NCBI RefSeq assembly: GCF_021155765.1
Contig: NC_060115.1
Location: 9,590,493-9,654,492, forward strand
Length of the DNA: 64,000 nt
From: Diprion similis
Taxonomy: Eukaryota; Arthropoda; Insecta; Hymenoptera; Diprionidae
Direction: 5' to 3'
The notes beneath the pieces are model-generated. The model was given only the letters and a program-made list of their open reading frames with translations. It had not been told where the DNA came from and searched no databases. This document shows positions 10,465 through 21,532 of the stretch, piece by piece. A program made the position numbers and the translations under genes. Each line of letters opens with the position of its first letter. Within the stretch, counting starts at the first letter, position 1.

Positions 10465-11346
10465 TCCTTAATTTTTCGGCTGTATCTCTTAATCGAATGC
10501 CCGCATCGTATTTGAAATGCGCCCAATCAATTCCTCTTGCAAAATTATGTCGACACAGCGCATCGACAAATTGATTCCAGCATTTCCCAGGATCATAGAA
10601 ATTTTCACGTGAAATCAGGCAAGGATCGCCTTCCTTATTTTTGACCAGGAGAAAAAAACCAGCAGTGCTGGAACTGTGAACGAATACTTCGTTTTTCGGC
10701 TGTAACTTTTGAGGCGTCGTCAGCAGCGTTTCAGGACTGCGTTTAATCGATTTCTCTCGCAAGATTACTCCAGTAAAGTGCTTCAAATAATCGCTTTTAT
10801 AACTTTTAAAAATCATCAGATAATTCGCCATGAATCCGAAAGAGTTACCGTTACTTTTTTTTTTGCGATTTTAGAACCAAACATTTTCCGTCTCGAAATC
10901 AGTTTGTGTAGCCTTTCGTGGATTAATTGCACCCCCAGGAACTCAGAAATCACAGCAAGAAGCGCGTCGAAACATCGGCGGAGGAATGACGACCAGAAGA
11001 TCAACAGCAGAAAAGTCGCCAGACAAACGTTTCGTTTTCTGGCTGTAACTCTTAACCCGTTGCTCGCAGCGAATTTGGTGTGCGCCCAATCGATTTCTCT
11101 CGTTGAATTATGCGGGAATAGTGCGCGTGAAAATTGTTGGCAGTACTTTTCAAAATCTTCGAGTTTTTCGACAAGAATCGAAAGGGGTTAGCCTTACTTT
11201 TTTGGTTATTTTTGGAGCCGAGAATTTTTCGTCTCGGAATCAATTTGTAAGACCCTTTCTAGATTAATTGGACGCCCGGGAACTCAGAAAACACATAAAA
11301 AATAGCGTAGGACCAGCAGCAGAGAAATGACGACGAAAATCATGAG
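10465..11346. repeat. Left-edge diverged satellite monomers
   Basis: Three diverged relatives of the 304-bp monomer, aligned by TTTTTCGGCTGTAACT-like words at 10,472, 10,692 and 11,034, then the first regular unit at 11,347. Spacings are 220, 342 and 313 bp, so the units differ in length from the core. The 342-bp unit contains an extra segment before the T-run (GACCAGAAGATCAACAGCAG ... around 10,990-11,025) that is missing from the core units but present in the right-edge units. A 133-codon - strand frame here is only a translation of this satellite. Confidence 0.85.
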
Positions 11347-13327
11347 TTTTTCGGCTGTAACTTTACAGGTGTTGCTCGCAGCGTATCGGGACTGCGTTTA
11401 ATCGATTTCTCTCGCAAAATTACGTCGGAGTAGTGCCTGAAAGAATTAATTGCAGCACTTTTCAAAGTCGTCGGAATTTTCACCAAAAATGCAAAGGGGT
11501 TAGCCTTGGATTTTTTTTGGCCGAAGAATCTTTTGTCTGGGAATCGATTCGTATGACGTTTTCTAGACTAATTCGACGCCCAGGAACTCAGAAAACACAT
11601 CAAAAATAGCGTAGGACCAGCAGCAGAGAAATGACGACGAAAATCATGAGTTTTTCGGCTGTAACTTTACAGGTGTTGCTCGCAGCGTATTGGGACTGCG
11701 TTTAATCGATTTCTCTCGCAAAATTACGACGGAATAGTGCCCTACAGAATTAATTGCAGCACTTATCAAAGTCGTCGAAATTTTCACCAAAAATGCAAAG
11801 GGGTTAGCCTTGGATTTTTTTTTGCCGAAAAATCTTTTGTCTGGGTATCGATTCGTATGACGTTTTCTCGACTAATTCGACGCCCAGGAACTCAGAAAAC
11901 ACATCAAAAATAGCGTAGGACCAGCAGCAGAGAAATGACGACGAAAATCATGAGTTTTTCGGCTGTAACTTTACAGGTGTTGCTCGCAGCGTATTGGGAC
12001 TGCGTTTAATCGATTTCTCTCGCAAAATTACGTCGGAATAGTGCCCTACAGAATTAATTGCAGCACTTTTCAAAGTCGTCGAACTTTTCACCAAAAATGC
12101 AAAGGGGTTAGCCTTGGATTTTTTTTGGCCGAAAAATCTTTTGTCTGGGAATCGATTCGTATAACGTTTTCTAGACTAATTCGACGCCCAGGAACTCAGA
12201 AAACACATCAAAAATAGCGTAGGACCAGCAGCAGAGAAATGACGACGAAAATCATGAGTTTTTTGGCTGTAACTTTACAGGTGTTGCTCGCAGCGTATTG
12301 GGACTGCGTTTAATCGATTTCTCTCGCAAAATTACGTCGGAATAGCGCCCTACAGAATTAATTGCAGCACTTTTCAAAGTCGTCGAAATTTTCACCAAAA
12401 ATGCAAAGGGGTTAGCCTTGGATTTTTTTTGGCCGAAAAATCTTTTGTCTGGGAATCGATTCGTATGACGTTTTCTAGACTAATTCGACGCCCAGGAACT
12501 CAGAAAACACATCAAAAATAGCGTAGGACCAGCATCAGAGAAATGACGACGAAAATCATGAGTTTTTCGGCTGTAACTTCACAGGTGTTGCTCGCAGCGT
12601 ATTGGGACTGCGTTTAATCGATTTCTCTCGCAAAATTACGTCGGAATAGTGCCCTACAGAATTAATTGCAGCACTTTTCAAAGTCGTCGAAATTTTCACC
12701 AAAAATGCAAAGGGGTTAGCCTTGGATTTTTTTTGGCCGAAAAATCTTATGTCTGGGAATCGATTCGTATGACGTTTCCTAGACTAATTCGACGCCCAGG
12801 AACTCAGAAAACACATCAAAAATAGCGTAGGACCAGCAGCAGAGAAATGACGACGAAAATCATGAGTTTTTCGGCTGTGACTTTACAGGTGTTGCTCGCA
12901 GCGTATTGGGACTGCGTTTAATCGATTTCTCTCGCGAAATTACGTCGGAATAGTGCCCTACAGAATTAATTGCAGCACTTTCCAAAGTCGTCGAAATTTT
13001 CACCAAAAATGCAAAGGGGTTAGCCTTGGATTTTTTTTGGCCGAAAAATCTTTTGTCTGGGAATCGATTCGTATGACGTTTTCCAGACTAATTCGACGCC
13101 CAGGAACTCAGAAAACACATAGAAAATAGCGTAGGACCAGCAGCAGAGAAATGACGACGAAAATCATGAGTTTTTTGGCTGTAACTTTACAGGTGTTGCT
13201 CGCAGCGTATCGGGACTGCGTTTAATCGATTTCTCTCGGAAAATTACGTCGGAATAGTGCCTGAAAGAATTATTTGCGGCACTTTTCAAAGTCGTCGAAA
13301 TTTTTACCAAAAATGCAAAGGGGTTAG
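11347..13327. repeat. 304-bp satellite array, first part (type A)
   Basis: Tandem monomers on an exact 304-bp period: the TTTTTCGGCTGTAACTTTAC word recurs at 11,347, 11,651 and on to 13,171 (six intervals = 1,824 bp). Monomers share ATTGCAGCACTTTTCAAAGT, AATGCAAAGGGGTTAGCC, GACGCCCAGGAACTCAGAAA and ATAGCGTAGGACCAGCAGCA. Type A is marked by ATGAG before the T-run, GTATTGGGACTGCGTTTAAT, GTGCCCTACAG, TTTTCACC, GATTCGTATGACGTTTTC and ACATCAAAAATAGCG. The last unit is cut after GGGGTTAG by the retrotransposon and resumes exactly after it. Confidence 0.98.
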
Positions 13328-13475
13328 ATTTAGATTTTTAGATTTATTGACAAACATATTTTTCGTGTTTACATATAATTCTCAGTTCTCCATGCCTGAG
13401 CATCTAATTATGCTTGTGTGGCTGGAGTTGCTTTTTTCTACTTAGTGACAAGTAGTCACTTAATTTCCTAAATTA

Positions 13476-13509
<34 letters not shown>

Positions 13510-15155
13510 GTGATTGTGTGCTTGCATTTGAGATATTCTCATCCGCACCTGATAGTTCACTATATTACGCAGATCAATCATTCCGAGTTGTTATTTAAAT
13601 CTACACGTTGTACTTATTTCCTAATCTATACCTAATAAGTTGGTGATACTTTTTTATTTGCTTACATTTGTAACAAGAAAACATTCAGACAAAACCTTCA
13701 GACAACTTCTATATTCCTAATTGAGTCTTGGTATTCACTTATTTTCTAGGTGTTAGTCAGTTTATCATAGTACATTCTTCCCTGCTGTAAAATCCAAGTA
13801 CTAATACTTTTTTTGAAACCCTGTATACATTTTTGCTTTATTTCTAATGGAATTTCATTATACAGCTTGTTTATAATGACTCTTTCCTGTCTGTGCCCAA
13901 TTGTTGTTTTAGTTTTCGGAAGTATGAGGTTTCCTCGTGTCCTGGCTCTGGTGTCATGTTCGTGGGTGAGCTTTCTTTGTTCTATTTCTTCCGGATTTCG
14001 TTTAAGACGCACTAGTGCGTTCTTCATGTAAGCCTGGCGTATGTCCGGTATTTTTGTTATGGCAAAGAGCATATCACTTGGGTAATACCGAGGTTTCCAA
14101 AAGGCTATTCGTAGTATCATTTTTTGTATTATTTCCAGTGGTCTCAAATTTTTCTGGTATGCATTTCCCCATGCTATTATCCCATATTCAATAATAGAGT
14201 GTACTAGAGCATAGTAGATTTTCCTCATCGTGTCCTGTGTTACAATTGATCTGATATTGAGCAGCGTGTGAATTGTTTGTCGTAGTCTGGCTGCTGTTCG
14301 TTTTATGTGTTCAGTCCACTTCATTCTTTCATCGATCGTGACACCCAGGTATTTAATGCATTCTTTCATTTCTATTTCTTCACAGCCGCATCCTGGTTCG
14401 TATTTTCCGCAAGTGTGTATTTTCAGAATCAAGAATTCACTGTCTTCAGGATCTTTGATTTTATTAATTTTATACCGCATGTACTTAGTTTTGTTCCCAT
14501 TCAGGGTTAGTTTGTGATTGTCTAGCCACCTCTTTATTTTTGCCATATCCGTGTTCGCTTTTCTATAAACCTCCTTCCAGTCATTTCCTGTCGTTATTAT
14601 TACCGTGTCATCTGCATAGGCTATCATTTCTGATTCTATTTTCATTTTGCACAGATCGTTGGTGTACACAATATACAATATTGCTCCAAGTACAGACCCT
14701 TGTGGGACGCCCGTTGTTATTACGCCTGCTCTGCTATTTCTGTCCCCGATCCTTGTTTTTTGTTGTCTGTTCCCGAGGTAGCTTCCAAACCATTTATTGG
14801 CTATTCCTCTGATGCCCATTTTCTCTAGTTTTCGGAGCAAGATGTGATGTTGTACTGTATCGAAGGCTTTTGATAGATCCAGGTATGTGGCAATGGTTTT
14901 GGTTCCTTGATCGAGGTTGCTCGTAATACGATTCGTGAGTTTGTATATCGCATCCTGTGTACTCTTATTCATTCTGAATCCGTACTGGGTGTTTGAGAGG
15001 ATGTTGTTTTTTTCAAAGAACTCTATTAGCCTGTTTTTTATGCATTTTTCTAGAATCTTACTTATGCTGCTTATGAGCGAGATAGGTCTGTAGTTTGTTG
15101 CATCTGTTTTTTCACCGGCTTTATATACTGGTATTACTATGCTTTTTTTCAATAG
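13328..15155 (-). mobile_element. 5'-truncated non-LTR retrotransposon inserted in the satellite
   Basis: 1,828 bp of foreign DNA splits one satellite monomer between GGGGTTAG (ends 13,327) and CCTTGG (starts 15,156). Removing it restores an exact 304-bp spacing. The element lies on the - strand. Its 3' end at 13,328 has AATAAA followed by a short TCTAAA-type repeat tail, and a T-run at about 13,479-13,507 is internal to its 3' UTR. Its 5' end at about 15,152 is truncated inside the reverse transcriptase region. The only candidate target duplication is TAG (13,325-13,327 and 15,153-15,155). Truncation at the 5' end, a tandem-repeat 3' tail and no LTRs all fit target-primed insertion. Confidence 0.9.
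13746..15152 (-). CDS. Reverse transcriptase fragment of a CR1/L2/Jockey-like non-LTR retrotransposon
   Basis: The open frame of 468 codons is uninterrupted but has no native start: it opens with TTG at the truncation point, and the endonuclease and the start of the RT are missing. Visible RT motifs are NYRPISLISS (about 20-29), QYGFRMNKST (56-65), the catalytic LDLSKAFD (91-98), GVPQGSVLGAILY (148-160), the catalytic YADD (179-182), and further on NHKLTLNGNKTK and KYLGVTIDE. The C-terminal thumb-like part, with YALVHSIIEYGIIAWG, is as in the CR1/L2/Jockey groups. The stop is TAG at 13,746-13,748. With no frameshift or nonsense codon, the insertion should be recent, but this copy cannot be autonomous. 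The clade assignment is by general resemblance only. Confidence 0.88.
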   Translation of the reverse strand: MKKSIVIPVYKAGEKTDATNYRPISLISSISKILEKCIKNRLIEFFEKNNILSNTQYGFRMNKSTQDAIYKLTNRITSNLDQGTKTIATYLDLSKAFDTVQHHILLRKLEKMGIRGIANKWFGSYLGNRQQKTRIGDRNSRAGVITTGVPQGSVLGAILYIVYTNDLCKMKIESEMIAYADDTVIITTGNDWKEVYRKANTDMAKIKRWLDNHKLTLNGNKTKYMRYKINKIKDPEDSEFLILKIHTCGKYEPGCGCEEIEMKECIKYLGVTIDERMKWTEHIKRTAARLRQTIHTLLNIRSIVTQDTMRKIYYALVHSIIEYGIIAWGNAYQKNLRPLEIIQKMILRIAFWKPRYYPSDMLFAITKIPDIRQAYMKNALVRLKRNPEEIEQRKLTHEHDTRARTRGNLILPKTKTTIGHRQERVIINKLYNEIPLEIKQKCIQGFKKSISTWILQQGRMYYDKLTNT

Positions 15156-17884
15156 CCTTGGATTTTTTTCGGGCGAAAAATCTTTTGTCTGGGAATCGAT
15201 TCGTATGACGTTTTTTAGCCTAATTCGACGCCCAGGAACTCAGAAAACACATCAAAAATAGCGTTGGACCAGCAGCAGAGAAATGACGACGAAAATCATG
15301 AGTTTTTCGGCTGTAACTTTACAGGTGTTGCTCGCAGCGTATTGGGACTGCGTTCAATCGATTTCTCTCGCGAAATTACGTCGGTATAGTGCCTGAACGA
15401 ATTAATTGCAGCACCTCTCAAAGTCGTCGGAATTTTCACCAAAAATGCAAAGGGGTTAGCCTTGGATTTTTTTTGGCCGAAGAATCTTTTGTCTGGGAAT
15501 CGATTCGGATGACGTTTTCTAGACTAATTCGACGCCCGGGAACTCAGAAAACACATCAAAAATAGCGTAGGACCAGCAGCAGAGAAATGACGACGAAAAT
15601 CATGAGTTTTTCGGCTGTAACTTTACAGGTGTTGCTCGCAGCGTATTGGGACTGCGTTTAATCGATTTCTCTCGCGAAATTACGTCGGAATAGTGCCCTA
15701 CAGAATTAATTGCAGCACTTTTCAAAGTCGTCGAAATTTTCACCAAAAATGCAGAGGGGTTAGCCTTGGATTTGTTTTAGCCGAAAAATCTTTGGTCTGG
15801 GAATCGATTCGTATGACGTTTTCTAGACTAATTTGACGCCCAGGAACTCAGAAAACACATCAAAAATAGCGTAGGACCAGCAGCAGAGAAATGACGACGA
15901 AAATCATGAGTTTTTCGGCTGTAACTTTACAGGTGTTGCTCGCAGCGTATTGGGACTGCGTTCAATCGATTTCTCTCGCAAAATTACGTCGGAATAGTGC
16001 CCTACAGAATTAATTGCAGCACTTTTCAAAGTCGTCGAAATTTTCACCAAAAATGCAAAGGGGTTAGCCTTGGATTTTTTTTGGCCGAAAAATCTTTTGT
16101 CTGGGAATCGATTCGTATGACGTTTTTTAGAATAATTCGACGCCCAGGAACTCAGAAAACACATCAAAAATAGCGTAGGACCAGCAGCAGAGAAATGACG
16201 ACGAAAATCATGAGTTTTTCGGCTGTAACTTTACAGGTGTTGCTCGCAGCGTATCGGGACTGCGATTAATCGATTCCTCTCGCAAAATCACGTCGGAATA
16301 GTACCCCAAAGAATTAATTGCAGCACTTTTCAAAGTCGTCGAAATTTTCGCCAAAAATGCAAAGGGGTTAGCCTTGGATTTTTTTTGGCCGAAAAATCTT
16401 TTGTCTGGGAATCGATCCGTATGACGCTTTTTAGACTAATTCGACGCCCAGGAACTCAGAAAACACATGAAAAATAGCCTAGGACCAGCAGCGGAGAAAT
16501 GACGATGAAAATCTGCAGTTTTTCGGCTGTAACTTTGCAGGTGTTGCTCGCAGCGTATCGGGACTGCGATCAATCGATTCCTCTCGCAAAATCACGTCGG
16601 AATAGTACCCCAAAGAATTATTTGCAGCACTTTTCAAAGTCGTCGAAATTTTCGCCAAAAATGCAAAGGGGTTAGCCTTGGATTTTTTTTGGCCGAAAAA
16701 TCTTTTGTCTGGGAATCGATCCGTATGACGCTTTTTAGACTAATTCGACGCCCAGGAACTCAGAAAACACATGAAAAATAGCCTAGGACCAGCAGCGGAG
16801 AAATGACGATGAAAATCTGCAGTTTTTCGGCTGTAACTTTGCAGGTGTTGCTCGCAGCGTATCGGGACTGCGATTAATCGATTCCTCTCGCAAAATCACG
16901 TCGGAATAGTACCCCAAAGAATTAATTGCAGCACTTTTCAAAGTCGTCGAAATTTTCGCCAAAAATGCAAAGGGGTTAGCCTTGGATTTTTTTTGGCCGA
17001 AAAATCTCTTGTCTGAGAATCGATCCGTATGACGCTTTTTAGACTAATTCGACGCCCAGGAACTCAGAGAACACATGAAAAATAGCCTAGGACCAGCAGC
17101 GGAGAAATGACGATGAAAATCTGCAGTTTTTCGGCTGTAACTTTGCAGGTGTTGCTCGCAGCGTATCGGGACTGCGATTAATCGATTCCTCTCGCAAAAT
17201 CACGTCGGAATAGTACCCCAAAGAATTAATTGCAGCACTTTTCAAAGTCGTCGAAATTTTCGCCAAAAATGCAAAGGGGTTAGCCTTGGATTTTTTTTGG
17301 CCGAAAAATCTTTTGTCTGGGAATCGATCCGTATGACGCTTTTTAGACTAATTCGACGCCCAGGAACTCAGAAAACACATGAAAAATAGCCTAGGACCAG
17401 CAGCGGAGAAATGACGATGAAAATCTGCAGTTTTTCGGCTGTAACTTTGCAGGTGTTGCTCGCAGCGTATCGGGACTGCGATTAATCGATTCCTCTCGCA
17501 AAATCACGTCGGAATAGTACCCCAAAGAATTAATTGCAGCACTTTTCAAAGTCGTTGAAATTTTCGCCAAAAATGCAAAGGGGTTAGCCTTGGATTTTTT
17601 TTGGCCGAAAAATCTTTTGTCTGGGAATCGATCCGTATGACGCTTTTCAGACTAATTCGACGCCCAGGAACTCAGAAAACACATGAAAAATAGCCTAGGA
17701 CCAGCAGCGGAGAAATGACGATGAAAATCTGCAGTTTTTCGGCTGTAACTTTGCAGGTGTTGCTCGCAGCGTATCGGGACTGCGATTAATCGATTCCTCT
17801 CGCAAAATCACGTCGGAATAGTACCCCAAAGAATTAATTGCAGCACTTTTTAAAGTCGTCGAAATTTTCGCCAAAAATGCAAAG

Positions 17885-20800
17885 GGGTTAGCCTTGGATT
17901 TTTTTTGGCCGAAAAATCTTTTGTCTGGGAATCGATCCGTATGACGCTTTTTGGACTAATTCGACGCCCAGGAACTCAGAAAACACATGAAAAATAGCCT
18001 AGGACCAGCAGCGGAGAAATGACGTTGAAAATCTGCAGTTTTTCGGCTGTAACTTTGCAGGTGTTGCTCGCAGCGTATCGGGACTGCGATTAATCGATTC
18101 CTCTCGCAAAATCACGTCGGAATAGTACCCCAAAGAATTAATTGCAGCACTTTTCAAAGTCGTCGAAATTTCCGCCAAAAATGCAAAGGGGTTAGCCCTG
18201 GATTTTTTTTGGCCGAAAAATCTTTTGTCTGGGAATCGATCCGTATGACGCTTTTTAGACTAATTCGACGCCCAGGAACTCAGAAAACACATGAAAAATA
18301 GCCTAGGACCAGCAGCGGAGAAATGACGATGAAAATCTGCAGTTTTTCGGCTGTAACTTTGCAGGTGTTGCTCGCAGCGTATCGGGACTGCGATTAATCG
18401 ATTCCTCTCGCAAAATCACGTCGGAATAGTACCCCAAAGAATTAATTGCAGCACTTTTCAAAGTCGTCGAAATTTTCGCCAAAAATGCAAAGGGGTTAGC
18501 CTTGGATTTTTTTTGGCCGAAAAATCTTTTGTCTGGGAATCGATCCGTATGACGCTTTTTAGACTAATTCGACGCCCAGGAACTCAGAAAACACATGAAA
18601 AATAGCCTAGGACCAGCAGCGGAGAAATGACGATGAAAATCTGCAGTTTTTCGGCTGTAACTTTGCAGGTGTTGCTCGCAGCGTATCGGGACTGCGATTA
18701 ATCGATTCCTCTCGCAAAATCACGTCGGAATAGTACCCCAAAGAATTAATTGCAGCACTTTTCAAAGTCGTCGAAATTTTCGCCAAAAATGCAAAGGGGT
18801 TAGCCTTGGATTTTTTTTGGCCGAAAAATCTCTCGTCTGAGAATCGATCCGTATGACGCTTTTTAGACTAATTCGACGCCCAGGAACTCAGAAAACACAT
18901 GAAAAATAGCCTAGGACCAGCAGCGGAGAAATGACGATGAAAATCTGCAGTTTTTCGGCTGTAACTTTGCAGGTGTTGCTCGCAGCGTATCGGGACTGCG
19001 ATTAATCGATTCCTCTCGCAAAATCACGTCGGAATAGTACCCCAAAGAAATAATTGCAGCACTTTTCAAAGTCGTCGAAATTTTCGCCAAAAATGCAAAG
19101 GGGTTAGCCTTGGATTTTTTTTGGCCGAAAAATCTTTTGTCTGGGAATCGATCCGTATGACGCTTTTTAGACTAATTCGACGCCCAGGAACTCAGAAAAC
19201 ACATGAAAAATAGCCTGGGACCAGCAGCGGAGAAATGACGATGAAAATCTGCAGTTTTTCGGCTGTAACTTTGCAGGTGTTGCTCGCAGCGTATCGGGAC
19301 TGCGATTAATCGATTCCTCTCGCAAAATCACGTCGGAATAGTACCCCAAAGAATTAATTGCAGCACTTTTCAAAGTCGTCGAAATTTTCGCCAAAAATGC
19401 AAAGGGGTTAGCCTTGGATTTTTTTTGGCCGAAAAATCTTTTGTCTGGGAATCGATCCGTATGACGCTTTTTAGACTAATTCGACGCCCAGGAACTCAGA
19501 AAACACATGAAAAATAGCCTAGGACCAGCAGCGGAGAAATGACGATGAAAATCTGCAGTTTTTCGGCTGTAAGTTTGCAGGTGTTGCTCGCAGCGTATCG
19601 GGACTGCGATTAATCGATTCCTCTCGCAAAATCACGTCGGAATAGTACCCCAAAGAATTAATTGCAGCACTTTTCAAAGTCGTCGAAATTTTCGCCAAAA
19701 ATGCATAGGGGTTAGCCTTGGATTTTTTTTGGCCGAAAAATCTTTTGTCTGGGAATCGATCCGTATGACGCTTTTTGGACTAATTCGACGCCCAGGAACT
19801 CAGAAAACACATGAAAAATAGCCTAGGACCAGCAGCGGAGAAATGACGTTGAAAATCTGCAGTTTTTCGGCTGTAACTTTGCAGGTGTTGCTCGCAGCGT
19901 ATCGGGACTGCGATTAATCGATTCCTCTCGCAAAATCACGTCGGAATAGTACCCCAAAGAATTAATTGCAGCACTTTTCAAAGTCGTCGAAATTTCCGCC
20001 AAAAATGCAAAGGGGTTAGCCCTGGATTTTTTTTGGCCGAAAAATCTTTTGTCTGGGAATCGATCCGTATGACGCTTTTTAGACTAATTCGACGCCCAGG
20101 AACTCAGAAAACACATGAAAAATAGCCTAGGACCAGCAGCGGAGAAATGACGATGAAAATCTGCAGTTTTTCGGCTGTAACTTTGCAGGTGTTGCTCGCA
20201 GCGTATCGGGACTGCGATTAATCGATTCCTCTCGCAAAATCACGTCGGAATAGTACCCCAAAGAATTAATTGCAGCACTTTTCAAAGTCGTCGAAATTTT
20301 CGCCAAAAATGCAAAGGGGTTAGCCTTGGATTTTTTTTGGCCGAAAAATCTTTTGTCTGGGAATCGATCCGTATGACGCTTTTTAGACTAATTCGACGCC
20401 CAGGAACTCAGAAAACACATGAAAAATAGCCTAGGACCAGCAGCGGAGAAATGACGATGAAAATCTGCAGTTTTTCGGCTGTAACTTTGCAGGTGTTGCT
20501 CGCAGCGTATCGGGACTGCGATTAATCGATTCCTCTCGCAAAATCACGTCGGAATAGTACCCCAAAGAATTAATTGCAGCACTTTTCAAAGTCGTCGAAA
20601 TTTTCGCCAAAAATGCAAAGGGGTTAGCCTTGGATTTTTTTTGGCCGAAAAATCTCTCGTCTGAGAATCGATCCGTATGACGCTTTTTAGACTAATTCGA
20701 CGCCCAGGAACTCAGAAAACACATGAAAAATAGCCTAGGACCAGCAGCGGAGAAATGACGATGAAAATCTGCAGTTTTTCGGCTGTAACTTTGCAGGTGT

Positions 20801-21532
20801 TGCTCGCAGCGTATCGGGACTGCGATTAATCGATTCCTCTCGCAAAATCACGTCGGAATAGTACCCCAAAGAAATAATTGCAGCACTTTTCAAAGTCGTC
20901 GAAATTTTCGCCAAAAATGCAAAGGGGTTAGCCTTGGATTTTTTTTGGCCGAAAAATCTTTTGTCTGGGAATCGATCCGTATGACGCTTTTTAGACTAAT
21001 TCGACGCCCAGGAACTCAGAAAACACATGAAAAATAGCCTGGGACCAGCAGCGGAGAAATGACGATGAAAATCTGCAGTTTTTCGGCTGTAACTTTGCAG
21101 GTGTTGCTCGCAGCGTATCGGGACTGCGATTAATCGATTCCTCTCGCAAAATCACGTCGGAATAGTACCCCAAAGAATTAATTGCAGCACTTTTCAAAGT
21201 CGTCGAAATTTTCGCCAAAAATGCAAAGGGGTTAGCCTTGGATTTTTTTTGGCCGAAAAATCTTTTGTCTGGGAATCGATCCGTATGACGCTTTTTAGAC
21301 TAATTCGACGCCCAGGAACTCAGAAAACACATGAAAAATAGCCTAGGACCAGCAGCGGAGAAATGACGATGAAAATCTGCAGTTTTTCGGCTGTAAGTTT
21401 GCAGGTGTTGCTCGCAGCGTATCGGGACTGCGATTAATCGATTCCTCTCGCAAAATCACGTCGGAATAGTACCCCAAAGAATTAATTGCAGCACTTTTCA
21501 AAGTCGTCGAAATTTTCGCCAAAAATGCATAG
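17885..21532. repeat. Tandem duplication of a six-monomer block (2 x 1,824 bp)
   Basis: Rare variants recur exactly 1,824 bp apart: GACGTTGAAAATC at about 18,022 and 19,846, GGGTTAGCCCTGG at about 18,195 and 20,019, a CTCTCGTCTGAG variant at about 18,830 and 20,654, AAAGAAATAATTG at about 19,048 and 20,872, and GCATAGGGG at about 19,705 and 21,529. The copies abut near 19,708. Variants just outside do not match at this offset, which defines the ends approximately. Confidence 0.85.

Noticed and set aside
10430..10831. 133-codon - strand frame and overlapping + frames at 10,709-11,191
   Set aside because: The translation contains the same VILREKSIKRSP and KLQPKN words as the satellite frames, so it is an edge monomer and not a gene.
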